Source: Metaphire vulgaris (Eukaryota > Annelida > Clitellata > Crassiclitellata > Megascolecidae). Taken from it: a stretch of 64,000 bases of DNA. The translations under genes and the position numbers were made by a program. The DNA lies in NCBI GenBank assembly GCA_018105865.1, contig CM030835.1, forward strand, positions 1,655,816-1,719,815. The letters run 5' to 3'. Every line of letters starts with the position of its first letter. Position 1 is the stretch's first letter. Shown in pieces: positions 30,653 to 42,800 of this stretch. A model generated the notes under the pieces. It was not told where the DNA came from. It was given only the letters and a program-made list of their open reading frames with translations, and did no database searches.

Positions 30653-33600
30653 AAATGCAACATGACAAATATCTAAATGCAAAAACACACGAAAAAACGA
30701 CGTCAGCAAAAAATGGGACGGCCGCTGGTCTCGAAGTCGGGGACCCAGGTCCGGCGCTGCAGTCGGTGCTGTTGCTGATTTTTGACGGTCTCGAAGTCGG
30801 TTGAAGTCGGCTGGGATGCTGAAAAAAGCTGAAAACAGACATCAAAACAGTAATGCAATGCATAATACAGAAAATAAATATAATACAGGGACAAACTGGG
30901 GCGGGGGACGCGATGATTGGGGACTGCAGTCGGTCGGTGCTGTTCCTGATGGTTGACGGTCTCGAAGTCGGCTGGGTCTTTGCGGTGCTGAAAAAAAGCT
31001 GAAAACAGACATCAAAACAGTAATGCAATGCATAATACAGAAAATAAATATAATACAGGGACAAACTGGGGCGGGGGACGCGATGATTGGGGCCTGCAGT
31101 CGGTCGGTGCTGTTCCTGATGCTTGACGGTCTCGAAGTCGGCTGGGTCTTTGCGGTGCTGAAAAAAAAGCTGAAAACAGACATCAAAACAGTAATGCAAT
31201 GCATAATACAGAAAATAAATATAATACAGGGACAAACTGCTGGGTCTTTGCGGGCTCCAGACATGTAATTGGGGCACTGCAGTCGGTCGGGTGCTGTTCC
31301 TGATGCTTGACGGTGTCGAAGTCGGCTGGGTCTTTGCGGTGCTGAAAAAAGCTGAAAACAGACATCAAAACAGTAATGCAATGCATAATACAGAAAATAA
31401 ATATAATACAGGGACAAACTGGGGTGGGGGACGCGATGATTGGGGCCTGCAGTCGGTCGGTGCTGTTCCTGATGGTTGACGGTGTCGAAGTCGGCTGGGT
31501 CTTTGCGGTGCTGAAAAAAGCTGAAAACAGACATCAAAACAGTAATGCAATGCATAATACAGAAAATAAATATAATACAGGGACAAACTGGGGCGGGGAC
31601 GCGATGATTGGGGCCTGCAGTCGGTCGGTGCTGTTCCTGATGGACAAACTTGACGGTGTCGAAGTCGGCTGGGTCTTTGCGGTGCTGAAAAAAGCTGAAA
31701 ACAGACATCAAAACAGTAATGCAATGCATAATACAGAAAATAAATATAATACAGGGACAAACTGGGGCGGGGACGCGATGATTGGGGCCTGCAGTCGGTC
31801 GGTGCTGTTCCTGATGCTTGACGGTGTCGAAGTCGGCTGGTCTTTGCGGTGCTGAAAAAAAGCTGAAAACAGACATCAAAACAGTAATGCAATGCATAAT
31901 ACAGAAAATAAATATAATACAGGGACAAACTGGGGTGGGGGCGCGAAAATTGGGGCACTGCAGTCGGTCGGTGCTGTTCCTGATGGTTGACGGTGTCGAA
32001 GTCGGCTGGTCTTTGCGGTGCTGAAAAAAAGCTGAAAACAGACATCAAAACAGTAATGCAATGCATAATACAGAAAATAAATATAATACAGGGACAAACT
32101 GGGGCGGGGGACGCGATGATTGGGTCCTGCAGTCGGTCGGTGCTGTTCCTGATGCTTGACGGTGTCGAAGTCGGCTGGTCTTTGCGGTGCTGAAAAAAGC
32201 TGAAAACAGACATCAAAACAGTAATGCAATGCATAATACAGAAAATAAATATAATACAGGGACAAACTGGGGCGGGGGACGCGATGATTGGGGCCTGCAG
32301 TCGGTCGGTGCTGTTCCTGATGCTTGACGGTGTCGAAGTCGGCTGGGTCTTTGCGGTGCTGAAAAAAAGCTGAAAACAGACATCAAAACAGTAATGCAAT
32401 GCATAATACAGAAAATAAATATAATACAGGGACAAACTGGGGCGGGGGACGCGATGATTGGGGCCTGCAGTCGGTCGGTGCTGTTCCTGATGGTTGACGG
32501 TGTCGAAGTCGGCTGGGTCTTTGCGGTGCTGAAAAAAAAGCTGAAAACAGACATCAAAACAGTAATGCAATGCATAATACAGAAAATAAATATAATACAG
32601 GGACAAACTGGGGTGGGGGCTCCGAAAATTGGGGCACTGCAGTCGGTCGGTGCTGTTCCTGATGGTTGACGGTGTCGAAGTCGGCTGGGTCTTTGCGGTG
32701 CTGAAAAAAAAGCTGAAAACAGACATCAAAACAGTAATGCAATGCATAATACAGAAAATAAATATAATACAGGGACAAACTGGGGCGGGGACGCGATGAT
32801 TGGGGCCTGCAGTCGGTCGGTGCTGTTCCTGATGCTTGACGGTGTCGAAGTCGGCTGGGTCTTTGCGGTGCTGAAAAAACTGAAAACAGACATCAAAACA
32901 GTAATGCAATGCATAATACAGAAAATAAATATAATACAGGGACAAACTGGGGGGGGGGGACGCGATGATTGGGGTCTGCAGTCGGTCGGTGCTGTTCCTG
33001 ATACTTGACGGTGTCGAAGTCGGCTGGGTCTTTGCGGTGCTGAAAAATAGCTGAAAACAGACATCAAAACAGTAATGCAATGCATAATACAGAAAATAAA
33101 TATAATACAGGGACAAACTGGGGTGGGGGCTCCGAAAATTGGGGCACTGCAGTCGGTCGGTGTTGTTCCTGATGGTTGACGGTGTCGAAGTCGGCTGGGT
33201 CTTTGCGGTGCTGAAAAAAAAGCTGAAAACAGACATCAAAACAGTAATGCAATGCATAATACAGAAAATAAATATAATACAGGGACAAACTGGGGCGGGG
33301 GACGCGATGATTGGGGCCTGCAGTCGGTCGGTGCTGTTCCTGATGCTTGACGGTGTCGAAGTCGGCTGGTCTTTGCGGTGCTGAAAAAAGCTGAAAACAG
33401 ACATCAAAACAGTAATGCAATGCATAATACAGAAAATAAATATAATACAGGGACAAACTGGGGCGGGAGACGCGATGATTGGGGCACTGCAGTCGGTCGG
33501 TGCTGTTCCTGATGCTTGACGGTGTCGAAGTCGGCTGGGTCTTTGCGGTGCTGAAAAAAAGCTGAAAACAGACATCAAAACAGTAATGCAATGCATAATA

Positions 33601-34560
33601 CAGAAAATAAATATAATACAGGGACAAACTGGGGCGGGGGACGCGATGATTGGGGCCTGCAGTCGGTCGGTGCTGTTCCTGATGCTTGACGGTGTCGAAG
33701 TCGGCTGGGTCTTTGCGGTGCTGAAAAAAAAGCTGAAAACAGACATCAAAACAGTAATGCAATGCATAATACAGAAAATAAATATAATACAGGGACAAAC
33801 TGGGGTGGGGGCTCCGAAAATTGGGGCACTGCAGTCGGTCGGTGCTGTTGCTGAACTTGACGGTCTCGAAGTCGGATGAAGTCGGCTGGAGGTCTTTGCT
33901 ATGCTGAAAAAGTTGAAAATAGACACCAAAACAGTAATGCAATGCATAATACAGAAAATAAATATAATACACGGACAAACTGGGGTGGGGGCTCCGAAAA
34001 TTGGGGCACTGCAGTCGGTCGATGCTGTTCCTGATGCTTGAAGTCGGATGAAGTCGGCTGAAGTCGGCTGGGTCTTTGCGATGCTGAAAAAAAAATTGAA
34101 AGCAGACATCAAAATAGTAATGCAATGCATAACACAGAAAATAAATATAATACAGGGACAAAATGGAGCGGGGAACTCGAAGATTGGCGGCTGCAGTCGG
34201 TCGATGCTGTTCCTGATGCTTGAAAGTCTCGAAGTCGGATGAAATCGGCTGAAGTCGGCTGAAGTCGGCTGGGTCTTTGCGATGCTGAAAAAAAATTGAA
34301 AGCAGACATCAAAATAGTAATGCAATGCATAACACAGAAAATAAATATAATACAGGGACAAAATGGGGCCGGGACCCGAAAATTGGGATGCAGTCGGTCG
34401 GTGCTGTTCCTGATGCTTGAACGGTCTTGAGGTCGGATGAAGTCGGCTGGGTCTTTGCGATGCTGAAAAAAAGGCTGAAAATAGAATCAAAACAGTAATG
34501 CAATGCATAACAATACAGAAACAAAGTAGCCTGGAGGTCTTCGCGATGCTGATCCTCAAG
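30653..34560 (-). repeat. Tandem array, ~170-bp unit, about 22 copies (right arm)
   Basis: Same unit as the left array, in reverse. I count 22 copies of the TGCAATGCAT core. Most right-arm units carry GACGGTGTCGAAG (GACACC on the coding-like strand), while the innermost three and one outer unit (near 33858) carry GACGGTCTCGAAG (GAGACC), the form that dominates the left arm. One unit (about 31230-31270) is rearranged. One minus-strand frame stays open for 1064 codons (31365-34559), alternating hydrophobic (IIFIFCIMHCITVLMSVFSF) and basic/polar segments; no family is recognised. Confidence 0.92.
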
Positions 34561-35167
34561 GACGGTACCTGTAGACCTAAATCAAATCACTGCCTATCTG
34601 CCTCTATCTATCTATGATGGCAGTCAGCAACATTCAAGAGACGGCTTTGCTAATTTAATATTCTAGATAAAATATTAATTAAAAACTTTTTTGACTAATT
34701 ATCATATTAGTATGAGCATTTCAAATATTGCCATTGCCATGACACTGCCCCTAAGCATACTATTAGTTAGTCTTTACCATAGGCCTACCCAATATCCTAA
34801 TTAAATTAGATTATGACATTCAGTGTTTAACCATTTTAACATCCCTGAAATACGAACAAATGAAAGAATTTGGACAAATCCACTTTGAATCGTGCGAATA
34901 TCACCCTAAAACTAATCGCGACTTAGACCTTGCGCAAGGATTTCGCCGCACGTGCCGCACTACAACTTAGGAAGATAGCAGAAGATATGCAGACAACTGC
35001 AGAAGACTGCAGAAGGCTGCACAAGATATGCAGAAAGACTGCACAAGACTGGAGAAGAATGCAGAAAATATTCGCAGTCATCGCCATGAAAATGTCCTTG
35101 GCCCAAACGCCCCAAACAAAATACACTGAATGTCACAATGGGAAATGCTAAACCTTATCCTACTTAT

Positions 35168-35212
<45 letters not shown>

Positions 35213-35633
35213 TACCTATATTAGATTACACAAATTGCAGTCTCATGGTACTTAGTTACATTAATTTATAGTAATAAATTATTAATATTATATGACGACA
35301 TCTGAAATGCTCATACCAGCCGCGTTGTAAAGACTTAAACTAGTTACCTAAACTCTAATACTATTCAGTATTAAAAGTATTCCTAGTCATAAAATTATAT
35401 TAGATAAAATGCCGCCCCTTGAAAGGTGCTGACTTACCAACACCTTAACAAACCCCAACTGTCGCCTTAACCCCTTAGCTGGGGAATAAATCTGTAACTC
35501 AATGTAAACTGGACGGCTCTGAGCCGTCGTGGTTAAGGGGTTAACACCTTAACCATAACCTAGTATAATATAATAATATATAATATAACAAGGTTTAAAG
35601 TGGTTCAGTAGGGACTGTGAGAACCACTGTTAC

Positions 35634-35635
<2 letters not shown>

Positions 35636-35703
<68 letters not shown>
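35636..35703. repeat. (AAT)n microsatellite, right arm
   Basis: Counterpart of the (ATT)n at 2536-2613. Confidence 0.85.
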
Positions 35704-35816
35704 GTTTAAGTGGTTTAGGAGGCTAAGTAAGCCTGCGTAAAAACCACTTATCTAACCATACGACCTGTATATGGCAGTTTCTAAACTGTTGTAGTAACTA
35801 ACGACCGAAATGTTGT

Positions 35817-36003
35817 CGAATTTTCTAGAAAATTCTACGATATTTCGAACGAACGAACGAACGAACACGCAGAAAGGACATCACCCGATCAACGAAGGAC
35901 GTAGAATGTTCTAGAAGCTTCGTCGAACTTCCGCCCAAAGTACTGCTAACCGGGTTTTCAACCAATCACTTGACGTTAATTTGACCTAAAGTCCTCTGAT
36001 TGG
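35817..36003 (-). promoter_or_regulatory. CCAAT boxes plus two perfect heat-shock elements (right arm)
   Basis: HSE pentamers at 35817-35836 (CGAAT, TTTCT, AGAAA, ATTCT) and 35903-35922 (AGAAT, GTTCT, AGAAG, CTTCG). CCAAT lies at 35962-35966 and its inverse at 35999-36003. The two HSEs differ at several spacer bases from the left arm, yet all eight GAA/TTC cores are kept. It points leftward into the right array. Confidence 0.65.
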
Positions 36004-36482
36004 TTGCTACTTTTATGTCACATTTTCAGTAAGCCATTGGCGTATCTACAAGGGGAACGGTGCACCCATTCAGACGATTTTGACAAAGCGTGTGGGGAAA
36101 TTTACTCGTTGAATGGTGATTGCTATAAGTTGTCTTACTGTCTTCGAAAAATTTTCTCCAGGGCGCCGTAATTAACTCAAGTCTCATTCAAAATGCTTTC
36201 TCGACGGCCCCACTGTTTCCTGAAACTCTGGCTACGCCACTGGTTGATTGAACTAGGTCATTCGAATGTCACCGCTTTAGTTAAAATTAATTGAACTGTG
36301 TACTGGTATTTATGGAAACAATGGAGCCCATGATGATGATGCTGATGATAGTTATGCGCTTTTATAGCACCATTCGAAAACGTAATTTTAAGTCATCAAT
36401 CAATTGTACTCCATATCCTAACAGAGGTTGCGAGCAGACTGACATTGAGTCACTAAATGAGCTATCAGATTTAATGCGGTTA

Positions 36483-36484
36483 AT

Positions 36485-36578
<94 letters not shown>

Positions 36579-36710
36579 GCATCATCAGCATCATCAGCAT
36601 CATCATCATCATCATCATCAGCATCATCATCATCAATACCATCGAACTTCTATAGCGTCATTTTTGTAATTTGACATCAGTTGATGGTCGCTCCTTGATT
36701 TGAATAGGCC

Positions 36711-36789
<79 letters not shown>

Positions 36790-36816
36790 TATTATTATTA
36801 TTATTATTATTATTAT
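36483..36816. repeat. (ATC)n and (AAT)n/(ATT)n microsatellites
   Basis: (ATC)n with interruptions runs from about 36483 to 36642 and gives poly-Ser and poly-Met shadow frames. (AAT)n at about 36712-36788 turns into (ATT)n to 36816, a near-palindrome. Between and beside them, TTCTATAGCGTCATTTT and GTTGATGGTCGCTCC match the 3' UTRs of the local non-LTR elements, so these are probably retrotransposon tails. Confidence 0.75.
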
Positions 36817-37660
36817 GCACTTCTATAGCACCCATAGTGTATAGATATCCCAAGTGTTTCAACTCTCGAGAAAAAGTGTATTTCCGCTATTGACCGTCGC
36901 ACAGTGGCGCCGCGTTCGTAGGTTGTCCGTGTCGCTACAGAGACTACGTGCATATTTCATGCAATAACGCATTTTAAGGCGTTGTTTCATAATAATTATT
37001 ATCAAATATTTTTGAACGATTCGGAGATTTGAAGCGTCTTATATTGTATCGTCGATCTGATCGAGGTGTAACCAATTTGAGGCAAGTTTTGCTTTGTTTT
37101 TTTATTAGTGTTCACATGCTATGTCTAAAATCATTCTCGACCGTAACCATACTATTATTATAGCGCCTTCGAATGTTCAACGCTTCAGACGATGGTCGCC
37201 ATGTTCTCGCGGCGTATGTTCAACGAAGGAAAATAAATTTTGTTCATCTAAAGTGCATTCAGAATGTCGGAAAAACGTACGAGATCTTTTGGATTTAACA
37301 GACGCTGCTAAGCCATTAAATTGCATAAGTTCTTCAACTAGTAGGTTTTAATTCGGCGCCATATATTCTTGGTTGAAATACTAGCTAGGGTAATAGACGG
37401 AGCTACGTTTATGGCAACTTTGGTTTTAAAAAGTGTAAGATACTGCAGGGACGCCCATCGCCCTAGCTGTTGGAAGTAGCTTTCCCCCTTTCCTGTGCTA
37501 CTCTAACGTTATACCAAAACTCAGATGGGAATTTTCTCCCCCTAGCTGTTTTAGGAAGCATCTGCTTCCTTTCCCTTTTTGTGGGCGCCCCTGAGATACA
37601 GTGATTAATCTTTGACATGGTTATGATCAATTTGTATCATTCATTTGTAGGAGATGCCAC
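36817..37660. other. Stretch without a supported gene
   Basis: A 76-codon open frame (37121-37351) is unrecognised. 37440-37590 (GATACTGCAGGGACGCCCAT to GGGCGCCCCTGAGATACAG) has inverted ends and looks like a small decayed repeat. Some of this could be 5' sequence of the HINFP-like gene; no exon can be defined. Confidence 0.35.
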
Positions 37661-38045
37661 GAAGGTGCTGTGCGACTGCATGCAATTCCAGCTACAAAGA
37701 AACGGAATATGTAACGCTTTTCTGCTGCTTTTCTGTTACAACCTGACAGTTCAGCGAAACTGATACCAAGTCCACCCATTAAAGAAACACCGAGCCCCGG
37801 ATCATCGTCAGTCAGAAATGGACTTCGTGATCACCAAGCATTCACTGACTGGATGGATAGCGACATAGGCCTAATAACTTCTTTTAAGAGCTTAAACTCT
37901 GGACATATTCATCACCTAACTGACAGATGGATTACTAAACATAGTGATTCTGTCTCCATATGTGTTTTATTGAATTTTCGGATATTCCAAGTTTGAAGGT
38001 TACTATTTCTGTAAACGTTGACTTGCATGTTACTGGTTTTGTGTT
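37661..38045 (+). pseudogene. P-element-like THAP protein remnant
   Basis: After a splice-like TTTGTAG, MPRRCCATACNSSYKETEYV fits the first half of a THAP zinc finger (C-x4-C, then CN-x2-Y), broken by TGA shortly after. About 200 bp on, another frame reads ITSFKSLNSGHIHH, then DRWITKHSDSVSICVLL; a further frame reads IPSLKVTISVNVDLHVTG, resembling the region between the THAP domain and the nuclease core in P-element-type transposases. Several frameshifts and stops; clearly dead. The family call rests on short motifs. Confidence 0.45.
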
Positions 38046-38344
38046 TGTGATGGTGTTTGATTAAAAAGTTCGTCCTGGGTTTTGACACCAATGCAAATGT
38101 TAGACCATTGGTCAAAATTTGATTTAATTATTACCCATTTAGAAAATTGTACTAATGAGATGATGCAAAATGCAATTTTTCTCCCCATAGGAACAGGTCT
38201 GCATCAATCAGTTCCACCTCAGGCTAGTTCATTTAAATATTACAACTACTCCTTGTTGAAGTCGTGATTTCATAAACTGGATACATGATTATTATCTAAA
38301 CCTGACTAATTCATGCAAGTGCTCCATGCTGATTGCCGCCCTAA

Positions 38345-38680
38345 ACGACTTTAATATTATTATTTTTATTATTATTATTATTTTTATTATTATTATTATT
38401 AGAAGTAGTAGTAGTAGTTGTTGTAGTAGTAGTAGTAGTAGTGCTAGAAAATGTGGTAGTAGTAGTGATCCGTGCTTAGGGCGCAGTGCTCTTTTTTAAG
38501 GCGCAGTGCGCTTTCTTTAGCAGTGCTCCATGCTGCCCTAGGCGACATTCAAACTCAGTTATTATTTATACTATTATTATTATTATTATTATTATTATTA
38601 GTAGTAGTAGTAGTAGCAGTAGTAGTTGTTGTTGTTGTAATAGTAGTGCTAGAAAAAGTCGTAGTAGTAGTGATCCAGGC
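38345..38680. repeat. Two tandem copies of an (ATT)n/(TAG)n compound microsatellite
   Basis: (ATT)n then (TAG)n, with GCTAGAAAA, GTAGTAGTAGTGATCC and GGCGCAGTGCTC, occurs at about 38355-38500 and again at about 38565-38700, a duplicated compound repeat. Confidence 0.7.
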
Positions 38681-38883
38681 TTAAGTCGCAGTGCTCTTTT
38701 TTCAAGTCTATTATTTAATGAGGTTCTTTTCCATGGCTTGATGGTAGTTCATGAACTATTTGCTTTTGGGAAACTTTCAGTGTCAGGGTTTCAATTGTTT
38801 AGTTTCTAATTTTTCTGTTTATGTTGTGATAAGTTTTATCTAATATTTCATTTATTATTTTATTGTTGAAATTCCCGTTTCAG

Positions 38884-39594
38884 ATAAGTCAACTGTTGAG
38901 TGAAGTTGCTCGACTGACAATGCACTTGGAGCGAGGTGAGGCACTATTTTTACGCCCTTCATGACTTTCCGTTCCTATCTTTTGCATTGCTATTTGGCCA
39001 CAATTGATACTTTAGTTAGAGTTATATCCAAGACTCCCAGATTTGAACACATATCCCCAGCTACACAGTCCGACAGCTACACATATCCACAGCTACGCAT
39101 TGACTTCCTATCAAACTGCTAATTAGTTAGAACATTTGTCGTTTAGTCTATAAAACCATATTATACATTGAACCCAGTTATCCTAGGACACATGGCTCAT
39201 CCTTCCAACCTACTTGTCATTATGGGCAATAGGTATTTCTCAGTGTGTGGTTGCATGCTCTGGAATTTTTAACCAGTAGAAGTTCATAAAAACAGCACAG
39301 TATCATATATTAGATCTAGTCTTAGGGAATACCTGTTTGGCTTGGCCTATGCCCTTCAGGTTGCTTCCCTCCCGCTCTGAATGGTCTCTCTGACTTGACC
39401 TGGCTCTATCCCGGATTCAATTCAGTGCACCATCGGCTGATGCCCTGGGCATTATGATAGTTGCACTATAGGAGTTGATTGATTAATTAATTGAATCCTT
39501 GTTTTGCAAAGTGTTCATGTTTTAAGATATTTCTACAACAACAGTTGAAAGTTGTATTATTATTATTATTATTATTAAATTATTATTATTATTA

Positions 39595-39631
<37 letters not shown>

Positions 39632-39848
39632 TGAAGAGTTAATGAAGCTTTACAATTGGAAAACCAGAAAATAAGATTTTAAAACTGGTTTTCAGGTGAA
39701 TTTTGCTGTCTGTGGAGAGACTGCGGCCACCACGAAGTCGTCTTCAGTACATTTTCCGAACTCACTCAAAACACTTTCTTTCACGCGTTTCACGTGAAAC
39801 TGAAGTGCGTCAGTGTCAGTCTGATGCTGAAGAACAGTCTGAGTCATT

Positions 39849-39879
<31 letters not shown>

Positions 39880-42800
39880 GCGTAGTATGATTCCCGATCT
39901 GCCTGATCAGTTCGTCTGTGGATGGCAATATTGCGGAGTGAGTATGATAGACAACAGTTGTTTGAGTTATAAATTCACTAATTTTCCCACTGTGTAATAG
40001 CACAGGTTCATGCAATTCAGGGCTTCTTTAATGGTTTTTTCAGTGTTGTTGTTCTTGTACTCAGTTTCTTCATTGTCCTTTCTTGTTATCCAACTCTATC
40101 CTTTTCTTCATGTGAGGATCCTTGGACTTGGTTCAGCTGTGTTTTTGTAAGAGATTTAAATGGTTGCTTTTACTGTAGTTGCTTGTGTTTTCGCAATATA
40201 TTTTGTTGTACAAATAATTGTAGGAAAAATCCAAAGGTAATCTTGCATCTGGTTATCCTAATGTTACCTATTACAGGTGTTTTATCGTTAAAATGACTGT
40301 TAGAAATCATGTTTCGAGCGTTGAAAGCGTCCGAAACAGAAACTCAGAGTAATAGTAGACTATTCAACATGATTCGTTTCTTGGATGTTTTTCTTTTTTG
40401 ATGTTAGGTGACGTACGACAACCCAGAACTGTACTACGCTCATGTATCGTACCACTGTGATGTGTATCCAATCGGGAATTTTCCACCAGGGGATGGTTAG
40501 TACCAATTCAGTGTCATATGCAGCCTGGTTGTTATTTTTTTTCTTTTCTTTTTCAACGATAGTAATGCAAAAGATATCAATCCAACATCTTTCTTAGATT
40601 GTCTGTTTATCCATGGTTGCTGTCAGCTTTGACAGACGCTGCTATTTACATGTAGTGTAACATAGCATGGCATTTATATAGCGCATTTTCTGAACAAACT
40701 GTTCTCTGATAAACTTTGAATGGGTTTGTTTTGGTGTCAATTTGAATCTTCTTTTTAAATCCAATGCAGTTTGTTGTTTGTCGCCGTGTTTCTGTACTCA
40801 GTGAGACCGAAATAATTCCTTCTTTTGTAGGATATGAGATTGTTGTTAAGAGCAGACTTCGTCTGAAGGAACACCTGCGGAGTCACAGTAAGGAGAAGCT
40901 GATGTTGTGTCCGATCTGTGGCAGCCTTTTCTCAATTGCCACAAAGTTTTTCGACCACGTTCAACGTCAAACGACAGGGAAAAGTCTGTAATCATTTGGC
41001 ATTTTCTTTCAATAGCTTATTATTCAAGATTGTCAAGTCTGAAGCTAAACTAAGATTCATGTGGATGTGAATTCTATGTGATTTAGATCATTACTTACTT
41101 ATTGAGTAAGATGATGATCTTTTTATAAATTAATTATGATTTAATATTCTTAAGAGATGGTTTTAAGCAAAGTTTTCAATTGGTTTCATTGCAGAGACAA
41201 ATGTTTAGAGGAAATTTTATTGAAAAGAATTTACACAACTAGTAAAATAAAATGAAAGCTCCCACGTGAAAATAAGAGTGGAATTATTTCATTTTAGATA
41301 ACAGTATCAGGAAATCAGGAAAGAGGACTCATTATTTTATTATTTTTAATTAAAGAGATTTGATGAACAGTTAACATTGTAGATTGATCTGTGAAATTTT
41401 TACATTTTCATTTGCAGTAAACAGCTACCAATGTTCCCATTGCAACAAATGCTAATCGAGTGAGACACTGTTGCGCGACCACATGAGACATCACGGTAAG
41501 TGCATGAAGCACTTTGGCATGCTAAGTCATTTCGATATTGACCCTTTCACCCATAAAGCCCAATATTTCGGCTGCATATTGGTTATATGGATCACCAGTT
41601 TAAAAGGGTCAAGTCTTACAATCCACTTTTAATTAGAAAACTGTAATGCATAGACTTATCATGTAATGTAATGTAGCGTTGCTTTAAAATGTAGTGTGAA
41701 ATATTGGTTTGTATTAGTTAAATTTTGTGGGTTAAATTTGTTTATAGTGTTTCATTTTGTATGTTCCTGTTTCCTATGTTAGTTTACCGCTACAAATGTC
41801 CGTTCTGTGATATGACGTACCCGAATCCTAGCTCTCTGCGCACTCACATTCATTATCGACACACATAGGAACGAATGTATCACTGTCCTTCGTTTACAGA
41901 TGCGTATGGATGGGCCGTTGAACTTACAAGGACTTTTGACACTCTTTTAATTCACAGTTGCATTTTTGGGATGGAAACCAGTCTTCAATCTCTTACTCCC
42001 ACAAGCATTTATTTTGTTCAACTACTGAATAATTTATCATTTAATGTTTATTATGCTTTTAACAACATTGAACTGACACTATAGAAGCTAAAATGGTGAG
42101 ACTTGAGACTAAAACAGATTTTTTGTGGTAAATGGAAGGAAGTAGAAGAAGAAATGGAGACCTTACTGCTACGGTAAAAAGTAGAGGAAAATGTAGGGAC
42201 TCGTCCGTGATATCACCAGGAGCCAGTGTTGACTTGTTTGAGCATGCTGGTGGTGGTGGTTATGATGATACTTGTATCTCAGAACTTAGTGAGTTATGTC
42301 ATCTTCTGTTTTTTAAATTTCGCTTTCTTTCTTTGATTATTTAGTGGGAAGTCTGCTGTTGATCTGCGTCGTCACGTGGAGACACACGAGCGCGACTCGA
42401 TCGACTGCGTTGTCGACGGATGCACTTACCACGCTCACTACTTCTGGGAAATGAGTCTTCACACAAAAAATGTCCACCAGGTGGCCAGTTTGAAATTTTC
42501 TTACAGAAATGTTTCTCGTCTGCAGTGACTTCAAAATTTGTTTATTATGCACTTTGCCCCTTTTCTTTCCCTCCCCCCTTATGTCTGTATTTGCAAAAAT
42601 TGACAGATTAAGTATTTTTCAGTTCTATGTTGCCCCCAAATTCATTATCTATTTGGGCTCCAACCAGACCCCGCTGAGGGAGTTCACGACTACTGATTCA
42701 GCAGTTTTTTAGACTTATTTTTGTCCTGTTTTTCCGATTTCAGCCGGCCAAAAATCTATGCCACATCTGCAGCAAAAGATTCTACCGAGAAGCTCGTCTC

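Larger units (their letters stand above)
28988..36299 (-). repeat. Right arm of giant inverted repeat (~7.3 kb)
   Basis: Reverse complement of 1932-8914 with the same order of parts: minisatellite (29395-29625), MITE (29783-29972), AT-rich frame (30214-30531), array (30653-34560), CTGCA-rich repeat (about 34980-35070), (AT)n (35168-35210), (AAT)n (35636-35703), HSE/CCAAT promoter (35817-36003) and hAT-like terminus (ends 36242). It is about 330 bp longer than the left arm, consistent with two extra array units plus microsatellite and minisatellite differences. Confidence 0.9.

Noticed and set aside
1932..36299. Simple insertion of two independent copies of one 7-kb element
   Set aside because: Not excluded, but no target duplications are visible at any of the four arm boundaries.
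36418..36674. Poly-Ser and poly-Met frames
   Set aside because: Translation of the (ATC)n microsatellite only.
38472..38809. Leu/Val- and Ser-rich frames
   Set aside because: Translation of (ATT)n/(TAG)n repeats; no motif.
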